From: Methanococcus voltae PS
GTDB lineage: Archaea; AGJL01; Methanococci; Methanococcales; Methanococcaceae
Length of the DNA stretch: 64,000 nucleotides
Assembly (NCBI RefSeq): GCF_024807035.1
Contig: NZ_JANUCQ010000001.1
Location: 124,001 to 188,000 of the forward strand
Reading direction: 5' to 3'
Under the pieces are notes generated by a model. That model made no database searches and was not told the origin of the DNA. It saw only the letters and a program-made list of their open reading frames with translations. Each line of letters opens with the position of its first letter. Position 1 is the first letter of the stretch. Position numbers and translations under genes: made by a program. Shown here one piece after another: positions 47,214 to 56,577 of this stretch.

Positions 47214-47717
47214 GTTATCACCTAATAATTTAAAAATATTTGAAACCACAATTTATTATCTTTAAATTGTAATTTCGTGTGTTTTCGATTTAACTTTGTT
47301 TATAAACATTATTTTATGTATATATTAATAATATGGGTTATTTCATCGCTTTTGGATTTATTTCTAAATTTTATAAATTTAAACGATAATCCTTTTAGAA
47401 TGAAATTAGTTTCATTCAATAATTAAACACATAGAATTCTAAAAAATACAAATTCGATGCGTATTTTAATATTGTATGTTAAATTAAGTTTTACACATAT
47501 CCACGATATATTTACTTTATAGAATATCCCATACTACAATATAAAGTTATCTATGGTATAAAATATCCCAAGTATCGTCTCATAATTTTGGGTTATTTAC
47601 CTTGAAAATATTATGAGATATATCTAAAATTAGTATTGTTTTTTAATATATAAATCTATATACTATGGTTAAAAACTAATAATAAAATAAAATTAATAAA
47701 AAATGATAAAATTTAGG
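47214..47717. other. Gap between SBDS and rpl37ae, place of missing exosome genes
   Basis: This 504-bp region holds no ORF. It has a minus-strand box A at 47299-47306 for rpl37ae, an 8-bp hairpin GAATGAAA 47398-47405 with TTTCATTC 47410-47417, a 9-bp inverted repeat TCTCATAAT 47578-47586 with ATTATGAGA 47610-47618, and AATATCCCA twice (about 47523 and 47563). Other euryarchaea place rrp4, rrp41 and rrp42 here. Confidence 0.5.
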
Positions 47718-48422
47718 CTAGAATCTTTTTAAGACTCTTGTTTGTACAGAACCTTTTGTTATTTTATTTAAAAACATATAAAATTCATTCTCAATACCGC
47801 TAGGAATTTCAATCACAAATACGAGTGACCCATCTCCAAGCCATTCTTCTTTTTTAATAGTACCATATTCTGACAAAGAATGGTAAACTGTACCAGCGTA
47901 CTCCCCACCAAGTTTAACTGCTACCTCTCTTTTTTCAAATTTCATAGGTAAAATTAACCTAAGTTTTTTTATTACATCGTTGATTTGTTCCTCAGCACTT
48001 TTATATAAATCAACGGTAACTCTAGCCTCGTTCATGGCATTTTCAATCCTTTTAGGTGGGTGAGGGGTATCTGTTTGTGGATTGATAGTATTTCTAGCAA
48101 TAATAGATATTACTTGCTTCTTTTTTTGCTCTTGCATTTCTTTTCTTTGTTCTGATGTTAAATGAACCTGTCCTTTAAGTATAATCTTTTCAGCAATTTT
48201 TTTGCTATCTAAAGTTTCAAATACTTTCATTAATAGCTCTTCTGGAGCTTTTTCCCCTTTTGAAATATCCTTATAAATATTCTCTGACGCTAATATGTCG
48301 GAAATATCCACAGATGATTTATTTTCTTTAAATTTGGCTGCTAAATACGGGTCAACATATATTTCGAATTTTTCACCGTGTGATTGTAATCTAGCCATAA
48401 CCGCATTATCTAATGACGCCAT
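47718..48422 (-). CDS. SBDS-family ribosome maturation protein
   Basis: A 234-aa protein with the SBDS three-domain pattern: N-terminal FYSH domain (residues 1-90, with YKDISKGEKAPEELL), the middle helical domain containing IARNTINPQTDTPHPP, and a C-terminal RRM-like domain. It assists release of anti-association factor from the 50S subunit. It follows psmA on the same strand, separated by 214 bp. ATG follows AAGGGGTATT. Confidence 0.94.
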   Translation of the reverse strand: MASLDNAVMARLQSHGEKFEIYVDPYLAAKFKENKSSVDISDILASENIYKDISKGEKAPEELLMKVFETLDSKKIAEKIILKGQVHLTSEQRKEMQEQKKKQVISIIARNTINPQTDTPHPPKRIENAMNEARVTVDLYKSAEEQINDVIKKLRLILPMKFEKREVAVKLGGEYAGTVYHSLSEYGTIKKEEWLGDGSLVFVIEIPSGIENEFYMFLNKITKGSVQTRVLKRF

Positions 48423-48636
48423 AATACCCCTTTTTAATATATTTTGTGTTAATAACTTACCAAAACAATAACAATAAAATAATGAAATATGAAAATAAAT
48501 GAATAAATAAATAATCTAAAAATATCAAAATAAAGCTAATTGATTAGATAATAACTAATTACGTAATTAATTAACATTAATTATTAGTTAATTAATCTTT
48601 CTGTAGTTTTAAATAAAATTTAGCTTTTAATAATAT

Positions 48637-49401
48637 TTATTCTTTATTTTCATCTTCAATTTTATTTTCATCTTCGATAGCTTTTGAAACATATTCTATA
48701 ATTGCTTCAATTTCTTCAACTGATTTTTTCTCAACTAATTTTTCACTATCTTTTACAATTGCCATATCAACGCTAACAGCATTTAACTCAGGGTTTATTT
48801 TGTTTAAAACGTATATTGCTAAGTCCATACCTTCACTAACAGTGATATCTTCATTGTATTTCTCTTCGAGAAGTTCCATTGCAACATGTCTTCCTGAACC
48901 GATTGCAGAAGCTTTATACTCTATTAAAGCACCGCTTGGGTCTGTTTCAAATAATCTAGCACTGTGTTTATCGATTCCGGTAATTAAAAGTGCTAAACCA
49001 AATGGTCTTGCTCCACCGTGTTGTGTATAAGCTTGTTTTATGTCACAGATTTTTTTAGAGAGGGCTTCAACAGTGATTTTTTCACCGTAAGTCATTCTAT
49101 TTATTTGAGCTTCTGTTCTTGCTCTATCGATTAATACCCTAGCATCTGCAACTAATCCGGACGTAGCAGCAACAATGTGGTCATCAACTTGGAATATTTT
49201 TTCAATTGATGATACTTCCACTAATTTGTTTGAAATTCTTCTATCTACTGCTAAAACTACGCCATCTTTACATCTAATGCCTACAGCGGTAGTGCCTCTT
49301 CTAACTGCTTCTCTTGCGTACTCAACCTGGTATAATCTACCTTCTGGGCTGAATATGGTGATTGCTCTATCGTATCCTGATGCTCCTGGAACCATTTGCA
49401 T
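48637..49401 (-). CDS. psmA: 20S proteasome alpha subunit
   Basis: A 254-aa proteasome alpha protein: N-terminal gate and H0 helix YDRAITIFSPEGRLYQVEYA, then GTTAVGIRCKDGVVLAVDRR. Alpha subunits lack the catalytic threonine and form the outer rings. The C-terminus is Glu/Lys-rich. AGGAGGATAATT before the ATG is one of the strongest ribosome sites in the window. It begins the superoperon order psmA-SBDS-L37Ae-rpoP. Confidence 0.96.
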   Translation of the reverse strand: MQMVPGASGYDRAITIFSPEGRLYQVEYAREAVRRGTTAVGIRCKDGVVLAVDRRISNKLVEVSSIEKIFQVDDHIVAATSGLVADARVLIDRARTEAQINRMTYGEKITVEALSKKICDIKQAYTQHGGARPFGLALLITGIDKHSARLFETDPSGALIEYKASAIGSGRHVAMELLEEKYNEDITVSEGMDLAIYVLNKINPELNAVSVDMAIVKDSEKLVEKKSVEEIEAIIEYVSKAIEDENKIEDENKE

Positions 49402-49914
49402 AATTATCCTCCTTTCTAAGCACTATTTTCATATTGAGAAAATTAAACTATAATTTGTAATAATATAATATGTATTCATATAGTCATATATTCATCTTAT
49501 TACTTTAAGTTTTAGTTATTTTATTTTTAATTTAATAATTTATTTTTATTTTCGTAAATATCATATAATATTGAATATATTCCTTTATATAATTTTATAT
49601 TTTAAAGTTATTTATTAGATTATATATTTATCATCTATATTATACTTTAATATTTTTATTTGTATTTTAATAACTACTTAATAACTACTTAATAACTAAT
49701 TAATAAGTATTTAATAAGTATTTAATAGGTATATGTCTTCAATAAATAAGAATTAATACAAAATAATATAAAATATTAATATCATAGGTTACAAATTATT
49801 ATATATGATACGATAATTAAAATAACTAAGAAACAACATAATAAGAATAAACGATAATATTAAAAATAAAACAAATAAAACAAATAAATAAAAAAATTCA
49901 GATATGGTGATGTT
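49402..49914. promoter_or_regulatory. Divergent psmA/gap promoter region
   Basis: A 513-bp gap without ORFs that must hold both promoters. Its middle contains the 11-bp tandem array listed separately. The last 150 bp before the gap gene is an A-rich stretch with repeats of ACAAATAAA, likely the 5' leader. No single TATA box can be chosen with confidence. Confidence 0.4.
49667..49732. repeat. Six-copy 11-bp tandem repeat between psmA and gap
   Basis: Six 11-bp units in a row: TTAATAACTAC twice, TTAATAACTAA, TTAATAAGTAT twice, TTAATAGGTAT. The gradual change along the array shows stepwise duplication and divergence. Unit length is close to one helical turn. Confidence 0.9.
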
Positions 49915-50937
49915 ATGACGGCAAAAATATTGGTAAATGGATATGGCTCGATAGGTAAAAGAGTAGCTGACGCAGTAGCTTGTCAGAAGGATATGGAAGT
50001 TATTGGAGTAACAAAAACAAAGCCTGATTTTGAAGCAAAAATGGCATTAGAGAAAGGTTATAAATTATACGCAGCAGTACCTGAAAGAGCTCACTTATTT
50101 GAAGAAGCAGGTTTGGAAATATCCGGTACACTCGACGATGTAATTCAAGATGCTGATTTAGTGGTTGACGGAGCGCCTAAGAAAATAGGTAAACAAAATT
50201 TAGAAACAATCTATAAAAAGCACAACGTTAAGTCTATCATACAAGGCGGGGAAAAAGCAACAGATGCAGAGGATTCATTTAACTCATTATGGAGCTATAA
50301 CAGATGTTACGGAAAAGACGCTATTAGGTTAGTTTCTTGTAACACAACAGGGTTATGCAGGTCATTATATGCAATAGATTCTGTAACGGATGTTTTAAAA
50401 GCAAGAGTTGTATTAGTCAGAAGAGCTGTAGACCCTAATGACTCTAAAAAAGGTCCAGTTAACGCAATAATCCCATCAACAGATGTACCTTCACACCACG
50501 GTCCAGATGTAGAATCAGTAATCGATAAGTTAAAGGGAAAAATTATTTCTTCAGCTGTTATTGTACCTACAACATTAATGCACATGCATTCATTAATGGT
50601 TGAAACAACAGGAACTACAAAAGATGATTTATTAGATGCTATTGCTAAAACACCAAGGATTTTCACCGTAAAAGCTTCAGAAGGCTTAGATTCAACAGCA
50701 GCTTTAATTGAAATGTCAAGAGACATGGGTAGATTAAGATACGATTTAAACGAAATTCCAGTATGGGAAGAAAGTATCAACGTAATTGATAATGAAATCT
50801 TCATGATGCAAGCAGTTCACCAAGAAAGTGACGTTATCCCTGAAAATGTAGACTGTATAAGGGCTATGTTACAAATGGAAGAAGATAACATGAAATCCAT
50901 TGAAATGACAAACAAAGCAATGGGTTTAATGAAATAA
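49915..50937 (+). CDS. gap: Glyceraldehyde-3-phosphate dehydrogenase, archaeal type
   Basis: A 340-aa enzyme with the Rossmann start [14 protein letters not shown] and catalytic C142 in [13 protein letters not shown], the archaeal GAPDH pattern. In Methanococcus it works in gluconeogenesis and glycolysis, phosphorylating and using NADP or NAD. Start ATG follows GGTGATGTT. Codon bias suggests strong expression. It is monocistronic. Confidence 0.96.
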   Translation: MTAKILVNGYGSIGKRVADAVACQKDMEVIGVTKTKPDFEAKMALEKGYKLYAAVPERAHLFEEAGLEISGTLDDVIQDADLVVDGAPKKIGKQNLETIYKKHNVKSIIQGGEKATDAEDSFNSLWSYNRCYGKDAIRLVSCNTTGLCRSLYAIDSVTDVLKARVVLVRRAVDPNDSKKGPVNAIIPSTDVPSHHGPDVESVIDKLKGKIISSAVIVPTTLMHMHSLMVETTGTTKDDLLDAIAKTPRIFTVKASEGLDSTAALIEMSRDMGRLRYDLNEIPVWEESINVIDNEIFMMQAVHQESDVIPENVDCIRAMLQMEEDNMKSIEMTNKAMGLMK

Positions 50938-51127
50938 ATTAATTTTATACCATATAAGTATGAAATTTACCAAATATTAATTTTTTTATTTTTAATTATA
51001 TTAGTTTTATAAAATAGCTTTTTTTATTAGTGCTTTAGTTGTATTTGTTAACCCTATTTTTATAGTCACAAATAGTTATAAAATATAGTAAGTACTAATT
51101 CATAATACTATAATCTAAAGTGATATT

Positions 51128-51616
51128 ATGGACGTAAATTTAAATGAATCAACCAACACAAGTTTGGAAAGTTTGAAAAATTTAAAAAAGAAATTGAATA
51201 TAACAGAATTAAGGGCAAATTCCATCGAAGAATTAATTGAGAAGTTAGATGAATTAAATGAGGAAGAAGAAGGAATTTATTTAAACAAAGAGTTAACAAA
51301 ATCATTAATAATCGAACTTTTGGAAGTTTGTGACGTGGAAGAAATATATTTACCGGTTTCGAAATACAACAGGACTAATAAAAAGATATTAGAGGCCTTA
51401 AGTGAGATAGGAATCACCGTAAAACCCCTAACGACTGAGAAAGGCCGTCCTACAACTAAAAAACAAATTATTAAAAAAAAGATGGAAGAGGGTAAAAATC
51501 CCAAGGAAATAGCAATTAGCACAGGGATTAATTTAAAAACTGTTGAATATCATTATTATAAATTAAAAAAAGAAATAAAAAATAAAATAACTAATAACAA
51601 AGGAATAGACAAATAA
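51128..51616 (+). CDS. Probable DNA-binding protein with C-terminal helix-turn-helix
   Basis: A 162-aa protein. Residues about 70-105 (VEEIYLPVSKYNRTNKKILE) form a small strand/helix module reminiscent of the DUF1699 family, and residues 112-150 (KKQIIKKKMEEGKNPKEIA, then STGINLKTVEYHYYKLKK) form a resolvase/LuxR-like helix-turn-helix. The N-terminus is charged and helical. No target site can be named. It ends 57 bp before the trm5 start, so the two could share an mRNA. Confidence 0.6.
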   Translation: MDVNLNESTNTSLESLKNLKKKLNITELRANSIEELIEKLDELNEEEEGIYLNKELTKSLIIELLEVCDVEEIYLPVSKYNRTNKKILEALSEIGITVKPLTTEKGRPTTKKQIIKKKMEEGKNPKEIAISTGINLKTVEYHYYKLKKEIKNKITNNKGIDK

Positions 51617-51673
51617 ACAAATAAACAAATAAACAATATGTATTTTTTATTATGTATTACATATGGTGAAATT

Positions 51674-52810
51674 TTGAAAATAAATATCGAAGAAAGTGAA
51701 AATAATCTAATTTTAAAAGCAGTAAAGACTAATTTAAAAAACGGGGAATTTATAAGAAGAATTCTTTTAGATTATAATTTATTGAATAAGGATTATAAGT
51801 TAAAAAAACTGGATAATAACTTATATTTGCCATTGAATTATGAAGAAATTGAAGAAATAGGCGAGGAAGACTTAAAAAATACCTTAAAAAATGTTATAAT
51901 TAAAAGCCAAAATCAAAATCAAAATCAAATGGACGATATGGATTTTGAAATTATAACTACAAATGAATCCGATTTTGAAAAGTCAAATAATAAAAAAAAT
52001 CCAAGTTTTAAAGATTATCTTTTAAATAATTATAGTGACGAATTAACAAACGGAAGAATAGCACACGCATATGATATTATAGGGGATATCGTAATATTAC
52101 AAATTTCGGATGAAATTGATAAAGAAGAACGGTTAAAGCTTGGAGAAAAGGCTAAAGAATTAATACCTTCTGTAAGAGCTGTTTTTAGGCGAGAAAGTGA
52201 CGTAAAAGGAGAATATCGTGTAAGAGATTTAGAACATTTGGCAGGAGAAGAGAATACATTAACACTTTATAAGGAAAATGGCTATAAATTATATGTGGAT
52301 GTTGCAAAAGTGTATTTCTCACCACGTTTAAGCTGGGAAAGAAATAGAATAATGCAGAAAGTCGAAAAAGACGACGTAATAGTAGACATGTTTTGTGGAG
52401 TGGGACCTTATTCAATTGCTTGTAAGGATGCAAAAAAGATATATTCTATAGACGTAAACCCTGAAGCTATAAAATTATTAAAAGAGAATATAAAATTGAA
52501 TAACTTGGAAAATAAAATATTTTCTATCCTCGAAGACGTTAGAAAGGTAGATTTAAAAGGTAATAGAATAATTATGAATTTACCAAAATATGCAAATCAA
52601 TTTGTCGATAAAGCTTTGGATTTGGTGGAAGAAGGCGGGACAATACATTATTACATGGTTGGAGCAGATGTAAACGAGGGCATAAATTTATTTAAATCAA
52701 AGTGTGAATGTGAAGTTTTGGAAAGCAGGGTTGTAAAATCCTATTCTCCACGCGAATATGTCTTTGTAATTGATTTTAAAATCAATAATCCTAATAAAAA
52801 TAAAAAATAA
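51674..52810 (+). CDS. trm5: tRNA (guanine37-N1)-methyltransferase Trm5
   Basis: A 378-aa class I methyltransferase. The D1 domain (residues about 1-75), the linker and D2 (KPSFKDYLL-like, YDIIGDIVILQISDEIDKEE) and the SAM domain (VDMFCGVGPYSIACKDAK, IDVNPEAIKLLKEN, IIMNLPKYA) follow the M. jannaschii enzyme closely, apart from a Gln/Asn insertion near 85-105. It makes m1G37, the substrate of the wyosine pathway that includes taw3. GGTGAAATT before TTG 51674 is preferred over ATG 51638. Confidence 0.93.
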   Translation: MKINIEESENNLILKAVKTNLKNGEFIRRILLDYNLLNKDYKLKKLDNNLYLPLNYEEIEEIGEEDLKNTLKNVIIKSQNQNQNQMDDMDFEIITTNESDFEKSNNKKNPSFKDYLLNNYSDELTNGRIAHAYDIIGDIVILQISDEIDKEERLKLGEKAKELIPSVRAVFRRESDVKGEYRVRDLEHLAGEENTLTLYKENGYKLYVDVAKVYFSPRLSWERNRIMQKVEKDDVIVDMFCGVGPYSIACKDAKKIYSIDVNPEAIKLLKENIKLNNLENKIFSILEDVRKVDLKGNRIIMNLPKYANQFVDKALDLVEEGGTIHYYMVGADVNEGINLFKSKCECEVLESRVVKSYSPREYVFVIDFKINNPNKNKK

Positions 52811-52841
52811 TATTTAAAATAAGAATAATAAAAATAAGAAT

Positions 52842-53429
52842 TTAAATGTCAATATGTTCTTTAAATTTGTTTAATACTATCATATGCTCTTTAGAACCTA
52901 CTTTTTTTATTATATTCGCATATTCTTTAATTTTTTCCATCATTTTAATTTTTTCAGTTTCTGAAACTAGATTTATGCGAGAATATAAAACTGCAATTTC
53001 AACCAGTAAACTATCGGCTCTGTTAAATGGTTTAAGCTCATTTTGATACTTTTTATTAGTATCAATGATTTTTTCATCTATTTTTTCACATTCTAAATTC
53101 ATTATGCATGAATTACCATATTCATTTTTAAAACTACTAAATTTACGGTTTTTAACTTTGACTATATCAATTTTTTCAGCTTCTTTGATATAATAATAAG
53201 TTTTTCCATTATATTCTAATTTTTCATAGTTTCCTACATCGTCAATTACAGATTCTGCAATAATTAATGGACTACATACATTTAAAATTATAATATCTTC
53301 ATTTTTAAGCATTTCATAAGTGTGAGAACCTTCGAATAAATTAATTATATAATTTTTAAAATCCGAAGTTTTTGCCCCAATTGGAGCCCTATTCAATAAA
53401 GAAGACGTTAAAACATACTCATATTTCAT
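52842..53429 (-). CDS. DUF447-like flavoprotein of unknown function
   Basis: A 195-aa protein whose first part (YEYVLTSSLLNRAPIGAKTS) resembles DUF447, a split-barrel, flavin-binding family of archaea; a helical C-terminal domain (ADSLLVEIAVLYSRINLV) follows as in that family. No pathway is evident. It is convergent with trm5, with only 31 bp between the stops. Family call is from motif memory. Confidence 0.62.
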   Translation of the reverse strand: MKYEYVLTSSLLNRAPIGAKTSDFKNYIINLFEGSHTYEMLKNEDIIILNVCSPLIIAESVIDDVGNYEKLEYNGKTYYYIKEAEKIDIVKVKNRKFSSFKNEYGNSCIMNLECEKIDEKIIDTNKKYQNELKPFNRADSLLVEIAVLYSRINLVSETEKIKMMEKIKEYANIIKKVGSKEHMIVLNKFKEHIDI

Positions 53430-53575
53430 AATATCGCTACTTTAAATTTTTAGAATTACTGTATATTTAATTGCATTAAATTACATTACAATAGTTATTT
53501 TAATTATATATCCCTATATAAGAATTATATAATAAAGATTTTGAATTTTTAAACATTTATAATTTTGGTGAATAT

Positions 53576-54487
53576 ATGTATTCAAAATGTACTGCAATAT
53601 CTCATGGTTCTGGGACTATAATAAATGCCATTGCTACAAATAAGGGCTCTGCATTTGGTATAACTTTAGGAGTTGAAGCAACTGTCGAGTTAATAAATGA
53701 CCATAAAAAAATCATTAATGGAAAGATTGAAGGGCAAAAAGAAATTGCCCCTAATTTGATAGAGACATGTGTAAAAAATGTTTTAGATTATTATAATTTG
53801 GATTACTCCGCAAAGGTTACTACAAAATCTAATTTGCCCATAAAATCCGGCTTAAGCAGTAGTAGTGCAACAGCTAATGCAGTTACTCTTGCCACAATGG
53901 GGGTTTTAGGAAAATATGCTCCCGAAGGCGATAAAAAAATTAATAAAAAAATTAATAACGAGTTGGATGATTTAATAATTAATTTGGGCATAAAATCTTG
54001 CTTTGATGAAAATTTAACGATAACTGGGGCATATGACGATGCAACAGCCTCATACTATGGTGGAATTACAATAACAGATAATGAAAATAGAAAAATTTTA
54101 AAGAGAGACGCATTTAATGATGAAGATGTAAAAGTAATCGTTTTAATTCCAAATAACTATCAAAAAAATTTAAACAAAGAACGTATGATATTAATTAAAA
54201 ATTACGTTGAAATAGCATTTAACAATTGTTTAGTGGGTAATTATTATGAAGCCCTTTTTATGAATGGATTATTTTATGCGTCTACTTTGAATTTTCCTAC
54301 AAACATATCTATAGAAGCATTAGAGTCAGGAGCTTTAACTTTTGGGCTTTCTGGAACGGGACCTTCCTATATAGGTCTTTGTAAAGCTGAAAATGTTCCA
54401 AATATCGTAAAATATCTTGAAAAATACGGAAAAATATATATTACGGAAGTTTGTAATTCGAAATCTAAAATAATTAATTTAGAATGA
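53576..54487 (+). CDS. aroK: Archaeal shikimate kinase (GHMP family)
   Basis: A 303-aa GHMP kinase with the ATP loop PIKSGLSSSSATANA (about 88-102), GAYDDATASYYGG and the C-terminal GLSGTGPSYIGL. The sequence starts SKCTAISHGSGTIINAIA as in archaeal shikimate kinases, which are unrelated to bacterial AroK. It phosphorylates shikimate in aromatic amino acid synthesis. GGTGAATAT precedes the ATG. Confidence 0.92.
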   Translation: MYSKCTAISHGSGTIINAIATNKGSAFGITLGVEATVELINDHKKIINGKIEGQKEIAPNLIETCVKNVLDYYNLDYSAKVTTKSNLPIKSGLSSSSATANAVTLATMGVLGKYAPEGDKKINKKINNELDDLIINLGIKSCFDENLTITGAYDDATASYYGGITITDNENRKILKRDAFNDEDVKVIVLIPNNYQKNLNKERMILIKNYVEIAFNNCLVGNYYEALFMNGLFYASTLNFPTNISIEALESGALTFGLSGTGPSYIGLCKAENVPNIVKYLEKYGKIYITEVCNSKSKIINLE

Positions 54488-54804
54488 TAAATTTTTTTAA
54501 TATTTTAATATTTTAATATTTTAATATATGATATCATATTTTAATCTTCAACTGTATTTTATCCCAATCATGCGATAATTATATAAAAGTGAAATTTATA
54601 ATATATGGTGCTTTATGATATTGATTTATCAGATAATTATTTTAATCAATATCCTTAATTAAATTTATAAATAATAGAATGTAGATAAAATATTTATTGA
54701 ATGTCATACTATTATTTGCTAATTATTTATCACTATTTATTTAATGATATCTAAATTAGATACTAATCAATACTAATATCCAATATCTCTAAGTAGGTGT
54801 AATT
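54488..54804. promoter_or_regulatory. fbp upstream region with possible leader transcript
   Basis: A 317-bp gap. TATTTTAA is repeated in tandem near 54499-54525 after the aroK stop. A box A, TTATATAA, at about 54580-54587 could start a transcript near 54612, where a 10-bp inverted repeat GATATTGATT 54617-54626 with AATCAATATC 54644-54653 begins. A 15-codon ORF (ATG 54615, GGTG before it) lies there. TATCTAA-A-TTAGATA, a 15-bp palindrome, is at 54748-54762 just before fbp. Confidence 0.35.
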
Positions 54805-55953
54805 ATGGAAGAAAAAGTAACTGTAAGTGTTATTAAAGCAGATGTGGGCGGTTTATGCGGTCACACATTAGCTCCTATTGAATTATTAGACGCTGTTGAA
54901 TACGTAGTTGAAAACGCGGTTGACGAAACATTAATCGACTACTACGTTACAAACTGTGGTGACGACATCGATATTGTTATGACTCATAACAAAGGTGTAG
55001 ATAACGATGAAGTACACAAATTAGCTTGGGACGCATTAACAGATGCGACAGAAGTTGCAAAAGAGTTAAAATTATACGGTGCAGGTCAAGATTTATTATC
55101 AGACTCATTTTCAGGAAACGTTAAAGGTTTAGGCCCAGGATGTGCAGAAATGGAATTCGTAGAAAGAAGAAGCGAACCATTAGTTGTATTTTGCTGTGAT
55201 AAAACAGACCCTGCAGCATTTAACTTGCCATTCTACAAAATGTTCAGCAGTCCATTCAACACACCAGGTTTAGTATTTGACCCATCAATGACAGAAGGTT
55301 TCAAATACGAAGTTATGGACATCATCGACCACAAAAGAGTTTTAATGAGCACACCTGTTGAAACATACTCCTTATTAGCTTTAATCGGAAACTTAGAAAG
55401 ATACGCAATTAAGAGAGTTTACAGAGGATACGACAACGAAATTGCAGCTGTAGCAAGTTCAGAAAAATTAAACATGATGGCAGGAGAATACGTTGGTAAA
55501 GACGACCCTGTAGCTATCGTAAGAGCTCAAAGCGGTTTCCCGGCAGTTGGTGAACTTTTAGAAGCTTTCGCTAACCCACACTTAGTATCAGGATGGATGA
55601 GAGGATGCCACTGGGGTCCAATGATGCCAGTTGGAGAAGAAGACGCTATGCCTTCAAGATTTGATGGTCCTGCAAGAATTATGGCTTTAGGATTCCAATT
55701 GTCAAAAGGAAGATTAGTTGGTCCAAATGACTTATTCGCAGACAAAGCATTTGATAAAGCAAGAGATAAAGCTTTAGACATGGCTGATATGATGAGAAGC
55801 ATGGGTCCATTCCAACCTCACAGATTACCAGAATCAATGATGGAATATACCTCAGTACCTAAAGTTTTAAAAGCTTTAGAATCAAGATTCGAAGAAATTC
55901 CAGAAAACAACTGTAAATTAGACAAAGTTACCGATAGAGGAGACTTAGAATAA
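54805..55953 (+). CDS. fbp: Bifunctional fructose-1,6-bisphosphate aldolase/phosphatase
   Basis: A 382-aa enzyme of the archaeal type V FBPase family. The aldolase Schiff-base lysine K232 and Y229 are in EYVGKDDP at the numbering known for the family, and metal-binding acidic residues are in IKADVGGLCGH, NCGDDIDIVMTH and VFCCDKTDP. It joins triose phosphates to FBP and then removes the 1-phosphate, making gluconeogenesis one-way. GTAGGTGTAATT precedes the ATG. Strong codon bias. Confidence 0.95.
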   Translation: MEEKVTVSVIKADVGGLCGHTLAPIELLDAVEYVVENAVDETLIDYYVTNCGDDIDIVMTHNKGVDNDEVHKLAWDALTDATEVAKELKLYGAGQDLLSDSFSGNVKGLGPGCAEMEFVERRSEPLVVFCCDKTDPAAFNLPFYKMFSSPFNTPGLVFDPSMTEGFKYEVMDIIDHKRVLMSTPVETYSLLALIGNLERYAIKRVYRGYDNEIAAVASSEKLNMMAGEYVGKDDPVAIVRAQSGFPAVGELLEAFANPHLVSGWMRGCHWGPMMPVGEEDAMPSRFDGPARIMALGFQLSKGRLVGPNDLFADKAFDKARDKALDMADMMRSMGPFQPHRLPESMMEYTSVPKVLKALESRFEEIPENNCKLDKVTDRGDLE

Positions 55954-56277
55954 TTTAATAGGTTAATAAGTTAATAATATTAAAAAATATTATTAATTTT
56001 ATTATTCTAAGTTTTATATCTAAGACTTAACACTGTCAAAATCTTTTATTTTACTTAAATTTTTAAATTTTTAAATTTTTACTTGCTTATTTTTATTTTT
56101 ATTTTTAAATTTTTTAAATCATACATTATTGTAATTTCACCATAACCATACTATGATTTTAATCCAATTTCTTTTTTTATCAATTAGATATTAAGATATC
56201 TAATAACCTTATAAATATAGTTATGAGTTAAACCTATATATTCAATAATTATATAGAATTACACAGGAGGTGTTAAG
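55954..56277. promoter_or_regulatory. Terminator of fbp and promoter of the HesB-like selenoprotein
   Basis: A 324-bp gap. T-rich DNA (about 55995-56115) ends fbp. The inverted repeat TTAGATAT 56184-56191 with ATATCTAA 56196-56203 lies directly upstream of a box A, CTTATAAATA, at 56208-56217; initiation near 56240 would leave a leader of about 38 nt ending in a perfect AGGAGGTG ribosome site. The palindrome is placed like an operator. Confidence 0.5.
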
Positions 56278-56577
56278 ATGATACCAGTTACCATATCTGA
56301 TGATGCTAGAGAATTCATCATGGAAAAACTACCTCAAGCAACTTCAAAGGACTTCATTGTAGTATTTGAAGGATTTGGTTGAGGAGGGCCTAAATTTTCA
56401 GTAGATTTAGTAGATAAAATAATGGATACAGATGAATTAATACACGAAGAACCAGAGTTTAAGGTTTACATCGACAAAATGGCAAAACAAGTGCTCGAAA
56501 GTGTAAACATTGTATTAAAAAAGTCAGTATTCAGTGGAAAATACCTTGCTATACAAGGAGCAGGTGGATGTTGTTAA
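56278..56577 (+). CDS. HesB/IscA-like selenoprotein (in-frame TGA = selenocysteine)
   Basis: A 300-bp gene encoding 99 residues if the in-frame TGA at 56380-56382 (codon 35) is read as selenocysteine: MIPVTISDDAREFIMEKL, then EGFG-U-GGPKFSVDLVD, ending GAGGCC. The Sec is in the position of the first metal/cluster-binding Cys of IscA/HesB, and C98-C99 correspond roughly to the C-terminal pair. Similarity runs through both sides of the TGA, the frame stays open, a strong AGGAGGTG site precedes the ATG, and a SECIS hairpin follows. HesB-like selenoproteins are known in Methanococcales. A standard gene caller misses it. Confidence 0.93.

Noticed and set aside
50307-50804. 165-codon open frame opposite gap
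   Set aside because: Complement of the GAPDH reading frame without start signals.
56380-56382. TGA read as a nonsense mutation or pseudogene of a HesB-like gene
   Set aside because: The frame stays open and conserved-looking on both sides, the ribosome site and promoter are intact, and a SECIS follows, so selenocysteine is the better explanation.
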